This document shows positions 1 to 13,074 of a DNA stretch of 64,000 nt, one piece after another. The notes beneath the pieces were generated by a model, which was not told where the DNA came from, ran no database searches, and worked only from the letters and a program-made list of their open reading frames with translations. The DNA lies in contig OU015524.1 of NCBI GenBank assembly GCA_907165065.1, positions 124,833,760-124,897,759 on the forward strand, in the 5' to 3' direction. The DNA is from Caprimulgus europaeus (lineage: Eukaryota; Chordata; Aves; Caprimulgiformes; Caprimulgidae). Made by a program: the position numbers and the translations under genes. How positions within the stretch are numbered: position 1 is the stretch's first letter; each line of letters starts with the position of its first letter.

Positions 1-544
1 GCCCCAAAGAGAGAAGTTCAGAGTTCCTGCCCCAAAGTTGCATCACTGAAGTGACGCCAGGAGGGTTTCCTGGTTGAGTCACCGTAGTCACCACAGTTTG
101 AACAAACAAAAATGCATTTAAAAGGGATTCCTTTGGATGTTCTTCCACTACTACAGAACCAGGTACAATCAAAGCACTGCCTGCACGTGAGGCAGAGCTG
201 AAGCTCAGCTCACAGCCTCGCAAGCAGCTGCTGCCCTGTCTGCCTGAGCTCTCTTACACCCTCGGGTTCCTTCAGTTAAATTCACCTGGAGACAAAAGCA
301 GGCTGAGCCCACCCGAGCGGAGGGGAACAGCCCCCAGCCCCGCCGCTGCTGCTTTTTTTGCATCTAGTTCAGTAAAAAACAATCATTGGGATTTAAACAG
401 AACCCACATGAACACATAACCTACCTGGCTGCTGACGTCACACAGCTGCTGGAGCTGCAGGGTCTGTAGGTACAAACCTGGTGTCAGCAACAAATCAATT
501 CCCATGAATCTGAGAAGGATCAGGGAGTTGATCAGGAGCATTTA

Positions 545-1250
545 CAGTCACAGAGTCACAGCCTGCTTTGGGCTGGAAGGGACCTCAAAGCTCATCCAGT
601 CCCAACCCCCCTGCCAGCAGCAGGGACACCTTCCACTAGACCAGGCTGCTCAAAGCCTCATCCAACCTGGCCCAGAACACTTCCAGGGAGGAGCAGCCAC
701 AGCTTCTCTGCCCAACCTGGGCCAGGGTCTCACCACCCTCACACCAAAGAATTTCTTCCTCATATCTCAGCTCCAGCTCCCCTCTGCCACTTTCAAGCCA
801 TCACCCCTTGTTCTCTCACTCCCTGCCCTTGGCCAAAGTCCCTCCCCAGCCTTCCTGGAGCCCCTTCAGGTACTGGGAGGCCACTGGAAGGTCTCCCCGG
901 AGCCTTCTCTTCTCCAGGCTGAACAGCCCCAACTCTCTCAGCCTGTCCTCACAGCAGAGCTGCTCCAGCCCTGGCATCATCCTCGTGGCCTCCTCTGGAC
1001 TGGCTCCAGTGGCTCCATGTCCTTGTGCAGTTGGTGGCCCCAGCACTGGAGGCAGCACTGCAGGGGGGGTCTCAGGAGAGCGGAGCAGAGGGGCAGAATC
1101 CCCTCCCTGGCCCTGCTGCCCACGCTGCTCTGGGTGCAGCCCAGGACACGGTTATTGGCTCTGTGCTGCCAGCGCACGGTGCCGCCTCGTGTGGAGCTTC
1201 TGGTCCCCCATCACCCCAAGTCCTTCTCCTCAGGCCATTACCAAAGTCAC
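545..1250 (-). repeat. CR1 LINE fragment (3' end), antisense
   Basis: Reading the minus strand, this is the 3' portion of a CR1 retrotransposon: the C-terminal ORF2 region, the 3' UTR, and the phrase ending in the ATTCTGTG-like terminal repeat, which appears near 550 as cacagagtcac. The hallmark phrase about a lead of two blocks, cagcagcagggacacc and ccactagaccagg, is shared with at least five other copies in this window. Open frames here are CR1 shadows. Confidence 0.85.
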
Positions 1251-2029
1251 CAAGCCCTGATGATGGATGTATGAGGGTTCTGGCCACCACAACACAACCT
1301 GCATTACACATCCAAGTGCTCACACAAAGCACCTCAGTACCAAAACCCAAGGACCACCCCCGACACGTGGTGGCCAGTGGACCTCTGCATGTTCAGACCT
1401 TGGTGCCTGGCTGTCCAGGTAGTTTAGCATCGACCTTGTCACCTGCTTATCCAGCCTGTGTCTCACCAGCTTGGGCACAAGGATACTATGGGAAAAGTCA
1501 ACCTAAAGCCATTTTAGAAGCAAGGTAAACACCATTCACCGCTGCGCCGTCCCCTGCAGAGCCAGCCACCTCCTCCCCTTGCTCCGTAACAGCTCAGCTT
1601 TGAAATCCACACTGCCTTCAAAAAAACCCCATTCTTCTCCTACCTGCAGAAGAAAGCAGCTCCCAGGAATGTTTGTTCCATGCTTTCCCAAGGACCCACA
1701 CAAGGATGACCAGGCCGACTCACCCACATCCTCCTGCTCACCCTTTAGAAGACGAGAGGGACATTTTCCCTCTCCCACTCACGAGGGGCTTTCCCCACTC
1801 ACCACAGCCCTTTGAGAACAACAATCCCTTTGCAACCACGTTGGCCAGTTCCTTCAGAGCTCCAGGAAAATCTCTTGTTTACACAAAAAAGCAGGAAACC
1901 GTTCTGGTGGCCTGAGGTTGAACTAAATACTTAAACACCAACTCACTCATGGCCACAGCAGAGCTGGATGGACCTTCTGTGCCATGATCTACCATCCCAG
2001 CATCCCAGGGGGCTGCTCTGTTCTGCTTG

Positions 2030-2260
2030 GGACCTCCAAAATAAGAGGAGTTTCCAGGTATTTAGTAACCTGCAATAGATTTCCACAAGCCCATGCAAGC
2101 CTTTAGTATCCACAACGTCCTGCAAAAGCAAGTTCCAGAGCTCCAGTCTCCTCCAGGGCTCTCCAAACACGAGGCTGGCAGCCAGCGCTTGCCACCCCCT
2201 GGCCTCTGTACTGAAACAGAGCGAACACTGCAGCACTGGAGACTTTTGCTTTGAAAATGT
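2030..2260 (-). repeat. Possible old CR1 fragment, antisense
   Basis: The segment around tagtatccacaacgtcctg and aagcaagttccagagctcc resembles an old, diverged CR1 family (the part coding the phrase about a residue-rich stretch before the 3' UTR). The match is from memory and degenerate, so the call is tentative. Confidence 0.35.
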
Positions 2261-2711
2261 GAAATAAAATTGTATCATCTCACAGACACAGCTACCAGGT
2301 GACAAGCTCACACACTTAGGCCTCAAAGCTTCCATCTCTACTCACTCTGCAGCAGTACCACTGCTCTGGAAAGCAGAGTTCTGTAGCACCTGCAGAACAC
2401 TGCGACAGGCACCGTGACCCAGCTCCTCAGGCTGCATTGGAAAGGCTGTTCAGTAACAGTGGAAATATTCCCAGTACAGCCAACTGGAGCTGCCTCGCTC
2501 AGGATGTGAGTTCAGATCAGATCTCTGAGAGGATCCCACAGCTGCTCACAGCAGAGATGTGCTAGAGACACGGGAAGAATTAGACCAAATGTCTTGCCTG
2601 TTCTTGGCTCTCTGCTTTTACTCCTCCGAACAGTTTACGCTAACCACACAAGCAAAAAACCTGGCAATCATAGAAAAAAGAAACCCATAGAGATATCAAG
2701 CATCCACTTCT

Positions 2712-3516
2712 GGTGGGTTTGAACACACACCTGTGGTGGTGTCACCCACAGCTCAGACCATGGGGTCCTGCACTCACCCCCCCGCCCAGTGAGATGGGGA
2801 GAGAAACACCCCAAAGGGCTGGTGGGGTGGGATGGGGACAGGGAGGGCTCACTCACCAGGGATGGGCACGGGCAGCACAGACTCCACTGGGGGAAGAAAA
2901 AGCCATTTAATGAGTTGCCAATCAATCAGAGCAGGACAGTGAGACACAACAACCACCTCTGACAGCACCTTCCCCACCCCTCCCTTCTCCCCGGGCTCCC
3001 ATCCCTTTGCTCCCCATTTCTGTCCCTTCTCCCCAGGGCACAGGGGACAGGCTCTGGCATCTCTGGGGTCTCAATTCAGTCACTCCTGCCCTTGGGCTCA
3101 GCTTTGTGCTCCAGTGTGGAGTCCTCCATGGCCCACACGTGGGGATCTGCTCCACCATTGAACTTCCACGGGCTGCAGGGACCTCATTGACCTTCTGCTA
3201 CTCCATGGGTGTTGAACTGGGTGTCCGAGGTTCTCTGTCCTCCTCCCCCTCCTCCTGGTGACAACGCTCTCCTCTTTGTTTAGGTTGATGGCTGTCATTT
3301 GTTCAGGTCAATGACCTCTCCTCCAGGTTCTCTCCACCTTCTTCTCAAGACAGTTCTTCCCCTCACAAATATGGACTCACAGAGGTGTTTCTCTATCACT
3401 AACTGGCTCAGCCTGGGCTGGGGGGGGTCTGCCTTGGCGCCAGGGGAGCTTTGTGAAGTTTCTTCTCCCACTACCAAAAACGCCCCCACATGCACACACA
3501 TGAACCCAACTCAACA
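2712..3516 (+). mobile_element. Solo LTR-like fragment of an avian endogenous retrovirus (copy 1)
   Basis: This segment is closely related to 18125-19150 in the same orientation. Both share blocks such as ccaatcaatcagagcagga, the repeated tccatgggctgcaggg motif, and a terminal block rich in ctaccaaaa and aacccaac. The pattern matches a neoavian endogenous retrovirus LTR family that I recognise from memory. Compared with the second copy it lacks about 200 bp in the middle, near 3050. No internal viral genes are adjacent, so it is a solo or truncated LTR. Its true sense strand is not certain. Confidence 0.6.
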
Positions 3517-4712
3517 CTGCAGGCGACAGATGCGGAATTGAAGCAAAAGGCAGAGGATGATCTTTGTTCTCCCCTGGCACATCTGGGCATGAACACCCAC
3601 CCATCACCGCTGTGATCAGGAGAGCGCTCACCGTGCTGGCTCTCCCTTGTCCCTGCTTCCCCCCACTCTCCAGAGCAGCTACAGAGAGGACAACGGGTTC
3701 CCTTCGGAGGAAGCCAGAGGAGCACCTTGCAGTTCAGAGCACAGCCAGTCCATGACATGCAACTGTCAAAGCTCAGCCCCCTGAGTCAGAGCAGAGCCAC
3801 CCCGAGAGGACACCCCGCAGCAGAGCGGCGCTGACAGCCGCTGCTCCTCGCCCCCCGCCGCCCTCACCCCGCAGGTCACCTCCCGTTACTCACTGACACC
3901 GGCAGCGCTGGGGACACCAAACACAGGCTGCAGAGCACAGGGTTTGAACTCAGAGTGTTGGAATTTCCCTCTTTCTGACCAAAAAGCTCGCATGGTGCCC
4001 AGAATCCAACTGCACCCTACTGAAGAATGGTTCCCCCATGCTGGAGGACACCAGACACCGCGCTGGCTCCCACACACCCCTTTTAGCCACCTTCTGCAGG
4101 TGCTGCACAGACTGTCTGAGAAATAAAACTGGGTTTGTTCTCAAACATCCTCCCTGGGAAAAGCCTTGCACAAAACAAAACTGCTCGAGAGATGCTCACA
4201 GCTGCAGCTCCCAGCTGACCTGAAAGGGGACCAGAGCTCCTGCAGAAAAGCTGTCTCAGAGCTCCTGCAGCTTCAGACGAGCTCGCTCGAGGAAGCCGGC
4301 GCGATATCTTTAAATCATTCTGTGATAAAATAAAGCTAACGAGGGAAACCAAGCAAAACTTCAAGTTCTGTACTAAAATTTACATCTAAACTGCATTGAT
4401 TGCTTTAAATGAGAACAGAAATAAAGAAAACATGTTTGAGATCCTTCAGTAGCACGGGATTTTTCTAAGGGAACACAGAACAAGGTGAAGAGGTGCCCAA
4501 AGCTCTGGCTCTGAGCTGGCTGTGGGAGGCACTCGGGGCAGGGCTGATGTTCTGCAGCTGCTGGGGATCCCCCGTCCCAAACCGCTGCTCCCCGTTTCCT
4601 CTCCTGTGCTGCTGAGCTGGGTGCTCACACACCCGCCTGCACCCTGCTCTGCAGCAGGGAAAGAACCTCCAGGGTTTGACCAAAGGCTCTGATGCTTTGG
4701 GACAGACTCTGC

Positions 4713-5417
4713 CAGAGAATCCCAGACCTGCCTGGGTTGGAAAAGCCCTTTAAGTTCATCCAGTCCAACCATGAACCCAACACTGACCAGTCCCCGACTG
4801 ACCCATGTCCCTCAGCACTGTGTCTACACCACTCTTCAATCCCTCCAGGGATGGGGACTCCACCACTGCCCTGGGCAACCCCTTCCAATGCCTCAGAACC
4901 CTTTCAGCAAAGAAATTCTTCCTCACATCCCATCTCAACTGCCCTGGCCACAACTGGAGCCCATTCCCTCTTGTCCTGTCCCTTGCTCCTTGCTTGAACA
5001 GACCCACCCCCACCTCTCTGCACCCTCCTCCAAGGGACTTGGACAGAGCCACAAGGTCTCCCCTCAGCCTCCTTTTCTCCAGGCTCAGCACCCCCAGTTC
5101 CCTCAGCCTGAACTCAGCACACTTGTGCTCCAGACCCTTCCCCAGCTCCGTTCCCTTCTCTGGACACGCTCCAGCACCTCCAGGTCCTTCTTGGAGTCAG
5201 GGGCCCAACACTGAACCCAGCACTCGAGCTGTGGCCTCACCAGTGCCCAGTGCAGGGGGAAGAGAACTTCCCTGCTCCTACTGGCCACACTGGTGCTGAT
5301 CCAGGCCAGGATGCCCTTGCCCACCTGGGCACTCTGCTGACTCCTGTTCAGCTGCTGTCCAACAACACCCCCAGGTCCCTCTGTGCCCAGCAGCTCTCCC
5401 CCCACTCCTCCCCAAGC
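4713..5417 (-). repeat. CR1 LINE fragment (3' end), antisense, second subfamily
   Basis: Read on the minus strand, this is a CR1 3' end of a different subfamily from 545-1250. Its diagnostic strings, ccaaccatgaacccaacac and cagcaaagaaattcttcct, recur at 9728-10235, 13695-14160 (opposite strand) and 52370-52825. It includes the 3' terminal repeat near 4713 (agagaatccc) and ends just before a TG dinucleotide run at 5418-5440. Confidence 0.85.
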
Positions 5418-7989
5418 CATGTGTGTGTGTCTGTGTGTGTAATAACTCACGGGGATTCTGATGCCTGTAAGAGGTTCAAGCTCCTGGCAGGAACACAGGT
5501 GAGGACTTGGAAATTGTTTTTTTAAATGGCAAGTAAATAATTGGATTATTGTGATTGGAAAAAGGACTGGAAGATTCTGTAGTCTGCCGGTTTGCTACAG
5601 CAATTACAGTGGATTATTCTTTCACCTCATGCTTTCCAAATTCTATTTTCATATCAGAACCAATTTTTTAAGCCCCTATATTTTGTCTCTTAGATCCTCA
5701 AGATCAATTTAACCCAAGTTGCAGTTCACTAGAAGTTCTAGCGTCCAAAAGAGCAGATATCAGAGGATGCACCCCACAGGGGGCCAAAACAAGAGTTCAC
5801 ATCTGCACAGCAATTGCTGACTTTATGGGAAAGTCTTTATAAAAGAAAACAAACTTGAAAAAAATGAAGGAAAATCCACCCAAGGGCTGTGGTCAGTAAG
5901 AGATGGGCACGAGCGAGCAGTGAAGAAAACTGCAGCTCTCCACTAACACGTGACAAAGTCTGTGCCAATTTTGCTCAGTCTTGTGCAGCCACGAGCCTGT
6001 TTCTCCAGAAACACTGCCAAGGTGTTGCCCTGGAGAGGAGACACGCAGCCACATCCCGTGGCAGAGGGACACTGCAGAGTGCCTGGGCCACCAGCGCGGT
6101 GGCACAGACCGCACCGCGCCGGGCCGGGAGACAGAGGCATTTAACAGAGGTGACAGAGCCACCCCAGCCACCCCTTCTTGTCCCCAGTGCAAACAGGTCT
6201 CGTGGCTGGACACAGACTGAGGGCAGGGAAGGAAGCTGTGATAACAGTTGGGAGATTAAAGAAAAGCAAAAAATCCCACACACCCAGCAACAACCCAACG
6301 CTGCCCCCCAGAATCAACACCAGAAGCCTCACCAGCTCCAGCTAGCGGCTTATTTCACAAGCTCTGATGACCACTGGCCTTCCACAGGGCCACCTCCTTC
6401 AATGCCTCGAGAAAAAGGAAAAAGCCAGTTCTCAGACCCACCAGGAAGGACCTGCTGTGCTCCAAGCCACCCTCCAGGTTTTTCCCAGTTGATTTCTCCA
6501 TTTCAGCAGTCTGTCAGGGGTCTGACCGCTCCGTCTCAGACCTCACGTGCGTTTTGCACCCCGTTACACCAAGTTCTACCCTTCTCTCCAGGAAGAACCT
6601 GCCAGCACAGCAATTCAGCTCTGCCCACCTGTGTACTGGAAAGCTCTACCTGGGCACTTGAAACACGCAGAACCAAACAGCAGCAGCATCGTCTGCGAGG
6701 CCAACCAGGCCCTCACACTGATGTTTCACAGAATCCTCTGAATTTCTCCTTATTTTTGCAGCAGTCTTGGACACTTTGCAGGTTTTCAAGTTTGTGTATG
6801 TCAATGGGTGAGCAAACACTCGGGTCCTTGGAGACAAGTGGGCAACTTGAGCAGTTTGGATCCTTCCACCCTCCCTTCTGTGCACGTCTTCACAGAAAGC
6901 AGGAACGCTGGCACCCCTCGGGCTCCTCACCTCATCCCCCCCAGAACACTGCACCTTAATGAAAAGGACAGTCTTGGCAAAGCCAACTCCCAAAAGCCTG
7001 CTGTTTGCCTCCCTAACAAGGCAGCTTCTGCTTGATTTCACCTCTTGACCTTACTACACCATCTTCTGCTGGACACCGCCGCCGTGCCCGCCAACGCCCG
7101 GTCAGACCGCACGTTCTGCAGCAGTTCCAGAGATGGCACCTCCTGTTCTAATGCTTCAGCTGACAGAAGTGATGCAAACAAAGCCCTACAGCAGGGGAGA
7201 CACCGGGTTCACATCACAAGAGCTGCACAGTGACTGCCAGCATCACGACATCCTTGGGCACCTGCGCCTTCAGAGATGTCCCCCACAGCACGTCCAGGCT
7301 CCCTCTGCTCTCCCAAGGGCTGGATTTCCACCTTCCAAAGCCACCAAAACCAGCTTGTCCCAACAGGAAACCAGTTCACAGGAAAAAAACACAGCTACAG
7401 AGCAGAGGAGACCATGTTTTGTGTTCCCAGGTGACCTGGCCAAGGAGCATCTCTGAGACCACCCCCAGCACCCAGCCCACACTGGCACGGCCCCTGGGCG
7501 CTCGGGGCTGGGCAGCAGCGGGCGGCTCTGTCAGGTCACACACGGGGACTTCCCAAGAAAAACAAACACCAAACTTCCTCAGACTTGGCACATGAGAGCA
7601 GACACTTTCCTCCAGGCAACCAAAGCACCAGGACAGCCTGGCTGTGGCTCCTGTGCAGCGGCAGGACCTCTCCTCTGGATCCACACAGACCCACAGCCCG
7701 GCCGCGGCAGCACCTCCTCGCCCAGCAGAGCAGGACAGCAGCGGGAAGGTGCAGGGAGCGTTTGGCTGCTCTCTGGTCCCTCCCTGGCCTGGAAAGCTGC
7801 ATCACAAGGACTGTGCTGAACATGAGCAAGGGGAAGAGCAATGACTCTGAGACCTGAACAGTCCAAACAAAGTGTAGAACTTCTCTGCTGCACAACCAAG
7901 GTCCCATTGTCACATGCAACACAGAGCCTGACCCCCTCAGCCACAGCCAGGGTGACCATCAGCTCCGTACCACAGTGACAACTGTACAG

Positions 7990-8890
7990 TCCCAGCCTGG
8001 GCTGGGCTGGGAGGGACCTCAAAGCTCACCCAGTCCCAACCCCCCTGCCAGCAGCAGGGACACCTTCCACTAGACCAGGTTGCTCAAAGCCTCATCCAAC
8101 CTGGCCCAGAACACTTCCAGGGAGGAGCAGCCACAGCTTCTCTGCCCAACCTGGGACAGGGTCTCACCACCCTCTGGGTGAAACATTTCCTCCTCATACC
8201 CAACCTAAATCTCAGTTTAAAGCCATCTCCCCTTGTCCCATCACTCTCTGCCCAGGGCAAAAGTCCCTCTCCCTCCTGTTTCTGAGCTCCCTTCAGGCAC
8301 TGCAAGGCCACAATGAGGTCTCCCTGGAGCCTTCTCTTCTCCAAGCTCAACAAGCCCAGCTCCCTCAGCCTTTCCTCAGCAGAGAGGGGCTCCAGCCCTC
8401 AGATCATCTTCCTGGCTCTCCTCTGGCCCCGCTCCAACAGCTCCACATCTTCCTTGTGCTGGGGGCTCCAGGCCTGGACACAAGACTCCAGATGGGACCT
8501 CCCAAGGGCAGAGCAGAGGGGGACAATCCCCTCCCTGGCCCGGCTGCCCACCCCTCTGCTGACACAGCCCAGGACACTGTTGGCCTCCTGGGCTGCAGTC
8601 ACACGCTGCTGGCTCATGTCGAGCTTCTTGTCCACCACAACCCTGGAGTCCTCCTCAGCAAGGCTGCTCTCCATGAGCTCTTCTCCCAGTCTGTGCACAG
8701 ACCTGGGATTGCCCTGACCCAAGTGCAGAACCTTGCACTTGGCCTTTTGGAACCTCCTGAGGTTCTCATGGGCCCCCTCCTCCAGCCTGCCCAGGTCCCT
8801 CTGGATGACCTCCCTTCCATCTGCTGTGTGAGCTGCACACTCAGCTTGGGGCCAGCAGCAGACCTGCTGAGGGTGCTCAGGACAATGCTC
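7990..8890 (-). repeat. CR1 LINE fragment with ORF2 C-terminus, antisense
   Basis: This is the longest CR1 piece in the left part. On the minus strand, 8395-8890 reads as the C-terminal part of CR1 ORF2 (downstream of the reverse transcriptase core), with blocks such as [16 protein letters not shown] and [18 protein letters not shown] followed by [13 protein letters not shown]. The 3' UTR follows toward 7990. The frame is truncated at its 5' end, as is usual for CR1, and is not an autonomous element. Confidence 0.85.
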
Positions 8891-9727
8891 ACCCAAACCA
8901 GCCCAAAGCCAGGACTACTGAGTGTTCACTCTCCCCTGCCTGCACCAGCTTAACAGGCAGCAGTCACAGTTCCCTGGTAGCCACTGGACCACCACAGCCT
9001 TATGACCACTGCACAGGCTGTCTACACAGCCAGGTCAGTGCAAGGTCCCTGGCACAAACCCACCTGCAAGATTTCAAACCGAGCCTGGACACCACTTTCT
9101 GGTGCAGTTCACGAATCAGCACAGGCCAGGCTGCCCCAGGGAGTGCAAACCCTGCCATGGGGTTCCAGGGGTGGAGGCTCAGGGGCACAGACACGCAGAG
9201 ATCCTGGCAGGGGGGCTTGGGGCCAGAAAACAAGCCCTAAAACTCAAGTTTACCCGTGGAGATGTAACCTGCCTGTTCCAGCAGACCAGGTAAATCATCT
9301 CTTTTCTCCACACTGTCCCTTTGGTGGGTCCCTGCAGCTTCACTGCTCCACCCCAGGACTGTCCCTCAAGAGTCTCCTCCAGGTCAGACACACATGAGGT
9401 GCCTTCACCTTAAAGCTGTGTTGCTGTCATCCCACACTGGTGTGCTACAGGATCAGCTCCTTGCCTGCATGAAGCTTTTCACTGTACCTGCAGGGACACC
9501 CAGCCATTGTCCCAAGAAAAGTCACAAGGTCACAGTCATCTGCAGCTGCAAACTCACTGAGTGAGCCAGGAAACAGAAAAAGGCTGTTTAAAAGGTTGTT
9601 TATCGACAGGAACTTCCTCCCTGCAGGCGCTGCCCACGCCGGGCACCCTTTCCTCACCTGGCACCGCAGTTCTGCTGCAGTCAATGGTCCTGCACACCCC
9701 AGAGCAAGCACAGCTGATGGAACCACC

Positions 9728-10235
9728 TGATTGTGTAGGACCTCTGAGATCATGGAGTCCAACCATGAACCCAACACTGACCAGTCCCCACTGACCCATG
9801 TCCCTCAGCACTGTGTCTGCACCACTCTTCAATCCCTCCAGGGTTGGGGACTCCACCACTGCCCTGGGCAACCCCTTCCAATGCCTCAGAACCCTTTCAG
9901 CAAAGAAATTCTTCCTCACATCCCATCTCAACTGCCCTGGCCACAACTGGAGCCCATTTCCTCTTGTCCTGTCCCTTGCTCCTTGCTTGAACAGACCCAC
10001 CCCCACCTCTCTGCACCCTCCTCCAAGGGACTTGGACAGAGCCACAAGGTCTCCCCTCAGCCTCCTTTTCTCCAGGCTCAGCACCCCCAGGTCCCTCAGC
10101 CTGAACTCAGCACACTTGTGCTCCAGACCCTTCCCCAGCTCCGTTCCCTTCTCTGGACACGCTCCAGCACCTCCAGGTCCTTCTTGGACTCAGGGGCCCA
10201 ACACTGAACCCAGCACTCGAGCTGTGGCCTCACCA
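9728..10235 (-). repeat. CR1 LINE fragment (3' end), antisense
   Basis: Nearly the same sequence as 4713-5417, sharing the ccaaccatgaacccaacac block and the cagcaaagaaattcttcct block. It is truncated at about 10235, after the phrase gagctgtggcctcacc. Confidence 0.85.
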
Positions 10236-10329
10236 CAAGTCTCACTGAATCCACCTTATCCATACACCCACTCAAGGTCCTTCTGTCAAGCAGAAAGGTC
10301 ACACTCCTGTTGCTTACCACCTTGTGTCC

Positions 10330-10728
10330 AACTAGTTGGGGCTGTTCAGCCTGGAGAAGAGAAGGCTCCAGGGAGACCTTCCAGTGGCCTCCCAGTACCT
10401 GAAGGGGCTCCAGGAAGGCTGGGGAGGGACTTTGGCCAAGGGCAGGGAGTGACAGAACAAGGGGAAAAGGCTTTAAGCTGAAAGAGGGGAGGTTTAGATT
10501 AGATATTAGGAAGAAATTCTTTGGTGTGAGGGTGGTGAGACACTGGCCCAGGTTGCCCAGAGAAGCTGTGGCTGCTCCTCCCTGGAAGTGTTCTCGGCCA
10601 GGTTGGATGAGGCTTTGGGCAACCTGGTCTAGTGGAAGGTGTCCCTGCTGCTGGCAGGGGGGTTGGGACTGGAGGAGCTTTGAGGTCCCTTCCAGCCCAA
10701 ACCAGTCTGGGATTCTGTGATCCTAGTA
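10330..10728 (+). repeat. CR1 LINE fragment (3' end), sense
   Basis: Begins with ctgttcagcctggagaagag and ends with gggattctgtgatcc, the CR1 terminal repeat. It is the sense-strand counterpart of the 545-1250 subfamily. Confidence 0.85.
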
Positions 10729-12871
10729 CTGAACTTTAGAACAGATTAAGGTAATTCAAGTGGATTTGACCCTGATGCTCTCCTCTCCCTTCCCCTCCTC
10801 ACATTCCCATCACCTCCCTTCACTGGAGGACACCTTATCCCAAACACCTGGTTAGGAAGAGGCCAAATCACCACCATAACTACAATGGGTTTTTGCTGGT
10901 TTAGCTCCCTGAACTACCCCTGAGCACCAGGGGTGAGGTGACAGAGACACCCAGGAGGCAGAACAGGGACAGAATCACCACAGAAACACCAGCTGTGCTG
11001 AACTTCACGCCCCTGTTCAGGGACCACCACAGGGCAGTTTGCCAGGACAAGCAGGTCCACAGCCAGTGGCCACCAAAACCCACAGCCCCTTCCCCTACAG
11101 CTCCGTGCTGACCTGGGACCACCAGAGCTCTCTCTGCCCCGAGGTGAGGCAGCCTGGACAGCTCAGCCAGTGCATGAACCCCACGGAGACACAGCACCAG
11201 GCTGAGCACAAAGCAGGGGGGCTCTGCAGCTCGAGGAAAGCTCTGGGTTACCTGGCAGGGGCAGACCTGGGTACCTGGGAGCTGCCACGTTTCTCAGTGT
11301 GGTTTTTAACACCCTAGAGCTTCAGCCACCAGCAGCTGAGCAGCCAACAGGAGCACACAAGCTGGGACAAGAATCACAAGACACCATTTCAAACCAAAAA
11401 CGCAGGGAACCTTTTTGAAGGTTGGAGTTGGAGTTTGATCAGAACATTTTAACCCTCCTGCCAAATACACAAATAGAAATATTTGCCAAAACTGAGGTTT
11501 TTGGCAAGCTTCTGCTCATTTTTTCCTAGTTCTGGCTGCCTCTGCCATGGATCTGGGTACACAACCCAGGGTAAGGTGTCACCTTCAGGTTTGGGAGTTT
11601 CCAGCACAGCTTTTCTAAATCCATGTTTCAGCCTTTAAGTGGATTCTGGAAGAGATGAGTGGATCAACAGCAGAGCAAAGAGCTGCTCCCACTCAAACCC
11701 TACACCAGAGACCCTGCCACTCTTTTTTCAGTTTATTTTTTTTTAAAGACACACGAAATCGACACAGACAGGTACCAAAGCATTCACCTGTGGGCCAGTG
11801 TCTGATATTCTTACAATAGTTAACTGCATCACATCTCCTGGAAGAGCAGCAGCTATTTTGATGCCTTTCAAACTGTAAATACAAGGTGCAAATAAATTAC
11901 TATTTATTAAAGCAGTGCTTGCAAGTCTCAGCCACAGATGCCTATTTACATTTGCTTTCTAGCCAGACTTTTCAAGTCTTGTTTGAACAGATTCCTCTTT
12001 CAGAAGGGTTGTGATGGAACCCAAACTCCTCCCTCAGGAGCACGTGCTGGCCCCTCACAATCCAGCGCTTCTGTTCAGCTCCTGCAGGTTGCACTTGTTT
12101 AGTTTCCTCTCTCTGGTCCCACCACTCAACTTCCCTTTTCTTTCCTCCACCCCCTACCGTGCCTGCCCCACACAGAAACTGCATCACTCCATCCTGAAAA
12201 CAGCACGGTAGCAAAGGCCACGAGATTGGGAAACTAGAAGATAAAAATTCTCCTTTTAGGGTTCGCAGCTCACTGTCAGAGTGGGAAATTAGAAGATAGA
12301 GTCTCCTCTCCAGGTTCACAACTCACTACCTGGCCAGAGGCAATTGAGTAGTTCCCACTGCAAAAAAGTTCTACTGCACGAAAGACACTGAAACACTGAG
12401 AATACCGAAAAAAACCCGACACTGGGCACGACACATGGTTGCTAATATTATTTACAGCCTCGCTAATCACAGCATTTTGCACATAAGAAGAGGTAATCCC
12501 TCCCCCACACAGCTTCCCAGAGCAATGTGTGCCTGCCGACATGAAGCAACTGGAGAACAGGTTAAAATAATAATAATTTAAAGGGAAAAAAAGCAAACAA
12601 CCAACAAACAAAGTGGCTGTGCGAGCGGGCGGCGTTGGAGGGCAGCGGTGGGCAGAGACAGGCCGGCAGCTCACACAGCGCCCCCTCCCCCCCCAAACCC
12701 CGCACCCCGCCGGGCCCCCCCGCACCCGGAGGCCGAGGCCGCACCAACCCCCCGCCCCGCCCCGCCGATCTCTGAGCGGGGCCAGAAGCGACGGGAGCGG
12801 CCGTTCCCCGCATGACCCGGAGCGGCCTCCTGCCGCCGCCCCCCCCCCGCCCCGCCGCGCCCGCCCCGTAC

Positions 12872-12928
12872 CGTCCGGGCGGCCTCTGCCCAGGTCCTGC
12901 CCTTCTTCCTGCGGCCTTTCTCCCTCAT
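12872..12928 (-). CDS. ASXL2: ASXL2 exon 1 (coding), Polycomb-associated chromatin regulator, partial
   Basis: On the minus strand an ATG at 12928 opens 19 codons, MREKGRRKKGRTWAEAART, followed at once by a GT donor (gtacgg) at 12871. This matches the remembered start of vertebrate ASXL2 almost residue for residue; ASXL1 and ASXL3 begin differently. ASXL proteins bind BAP1 in the histone H2A K119 deubiquitinase complex and act in the nucleus. The TWAEAA motif is the start of the N-terminal HARE-HTH domain, which continues in exon 2. Only this exon is in the window; the rest should lie to the left. The short length and splice donor rule out a stand-alone gene. The next codon should be Val from exon 2. 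Confidence 0.85.
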
Positions 12929-13074
12929 GTCGGACGCGGCGGGGCGGGGCTGACTCCGAGGTACCCTGAGGGCTCCTTCCGGCCGGGAGCGGGGCGCGGG
13001 GGGCAGCCGGAGCGGGCGGCGGCGGCCCTCAGGAGCGGGAGAGCCCCACGGCGACAGCCCCTGCGCCCGCCGCC

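Larger units (their letters stand above)
1..12871 (-). other. ASXL2: Inferred intron 1 of ASXL2 (5' portion), no exon found
   Basis: This stretch lies downstream, on the minus strand, of the splice donor that ends ASXL2 exon 1. By inference it is the first part of a long first intron. I searched the minus strand for the next ASXL2 exon (the part of the HARE-HTH domain that follows exon 1) and did not find it, so it probably lies left of the window. The content I can support is CR1 and LTR fragments, listed separately, a short TG run near 5418-5440, and otherwise AT-moderate unique sequence with no recognisable gene. The intron assignment is inference; the lack of recognised exons is what I see. 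Confidence 0.55.

Noticed and set aside
504-1274. Plus-strand 256-codon open frame and its shadows
   Set aside because: It is the antisense of a CR1 3' end; the same translation recurs at every CR1 copy of that subfamily.
4771-5299. Overlapping plus-strand frames of 147 and 164 codons, repeated near 9731-10481, 13286-14135 and 52448-52903
   Set aside because: All are translations of one CR1 subfamily and repeat nearly word for word.
1-12600. Search for ASXL2 exon 2 and any tRNA genes
   Set aside because: No segment matched the expected continuation of the ASXL2 HARE-HTH domain, and no cloverleaf-type tRNA sequence was seen.
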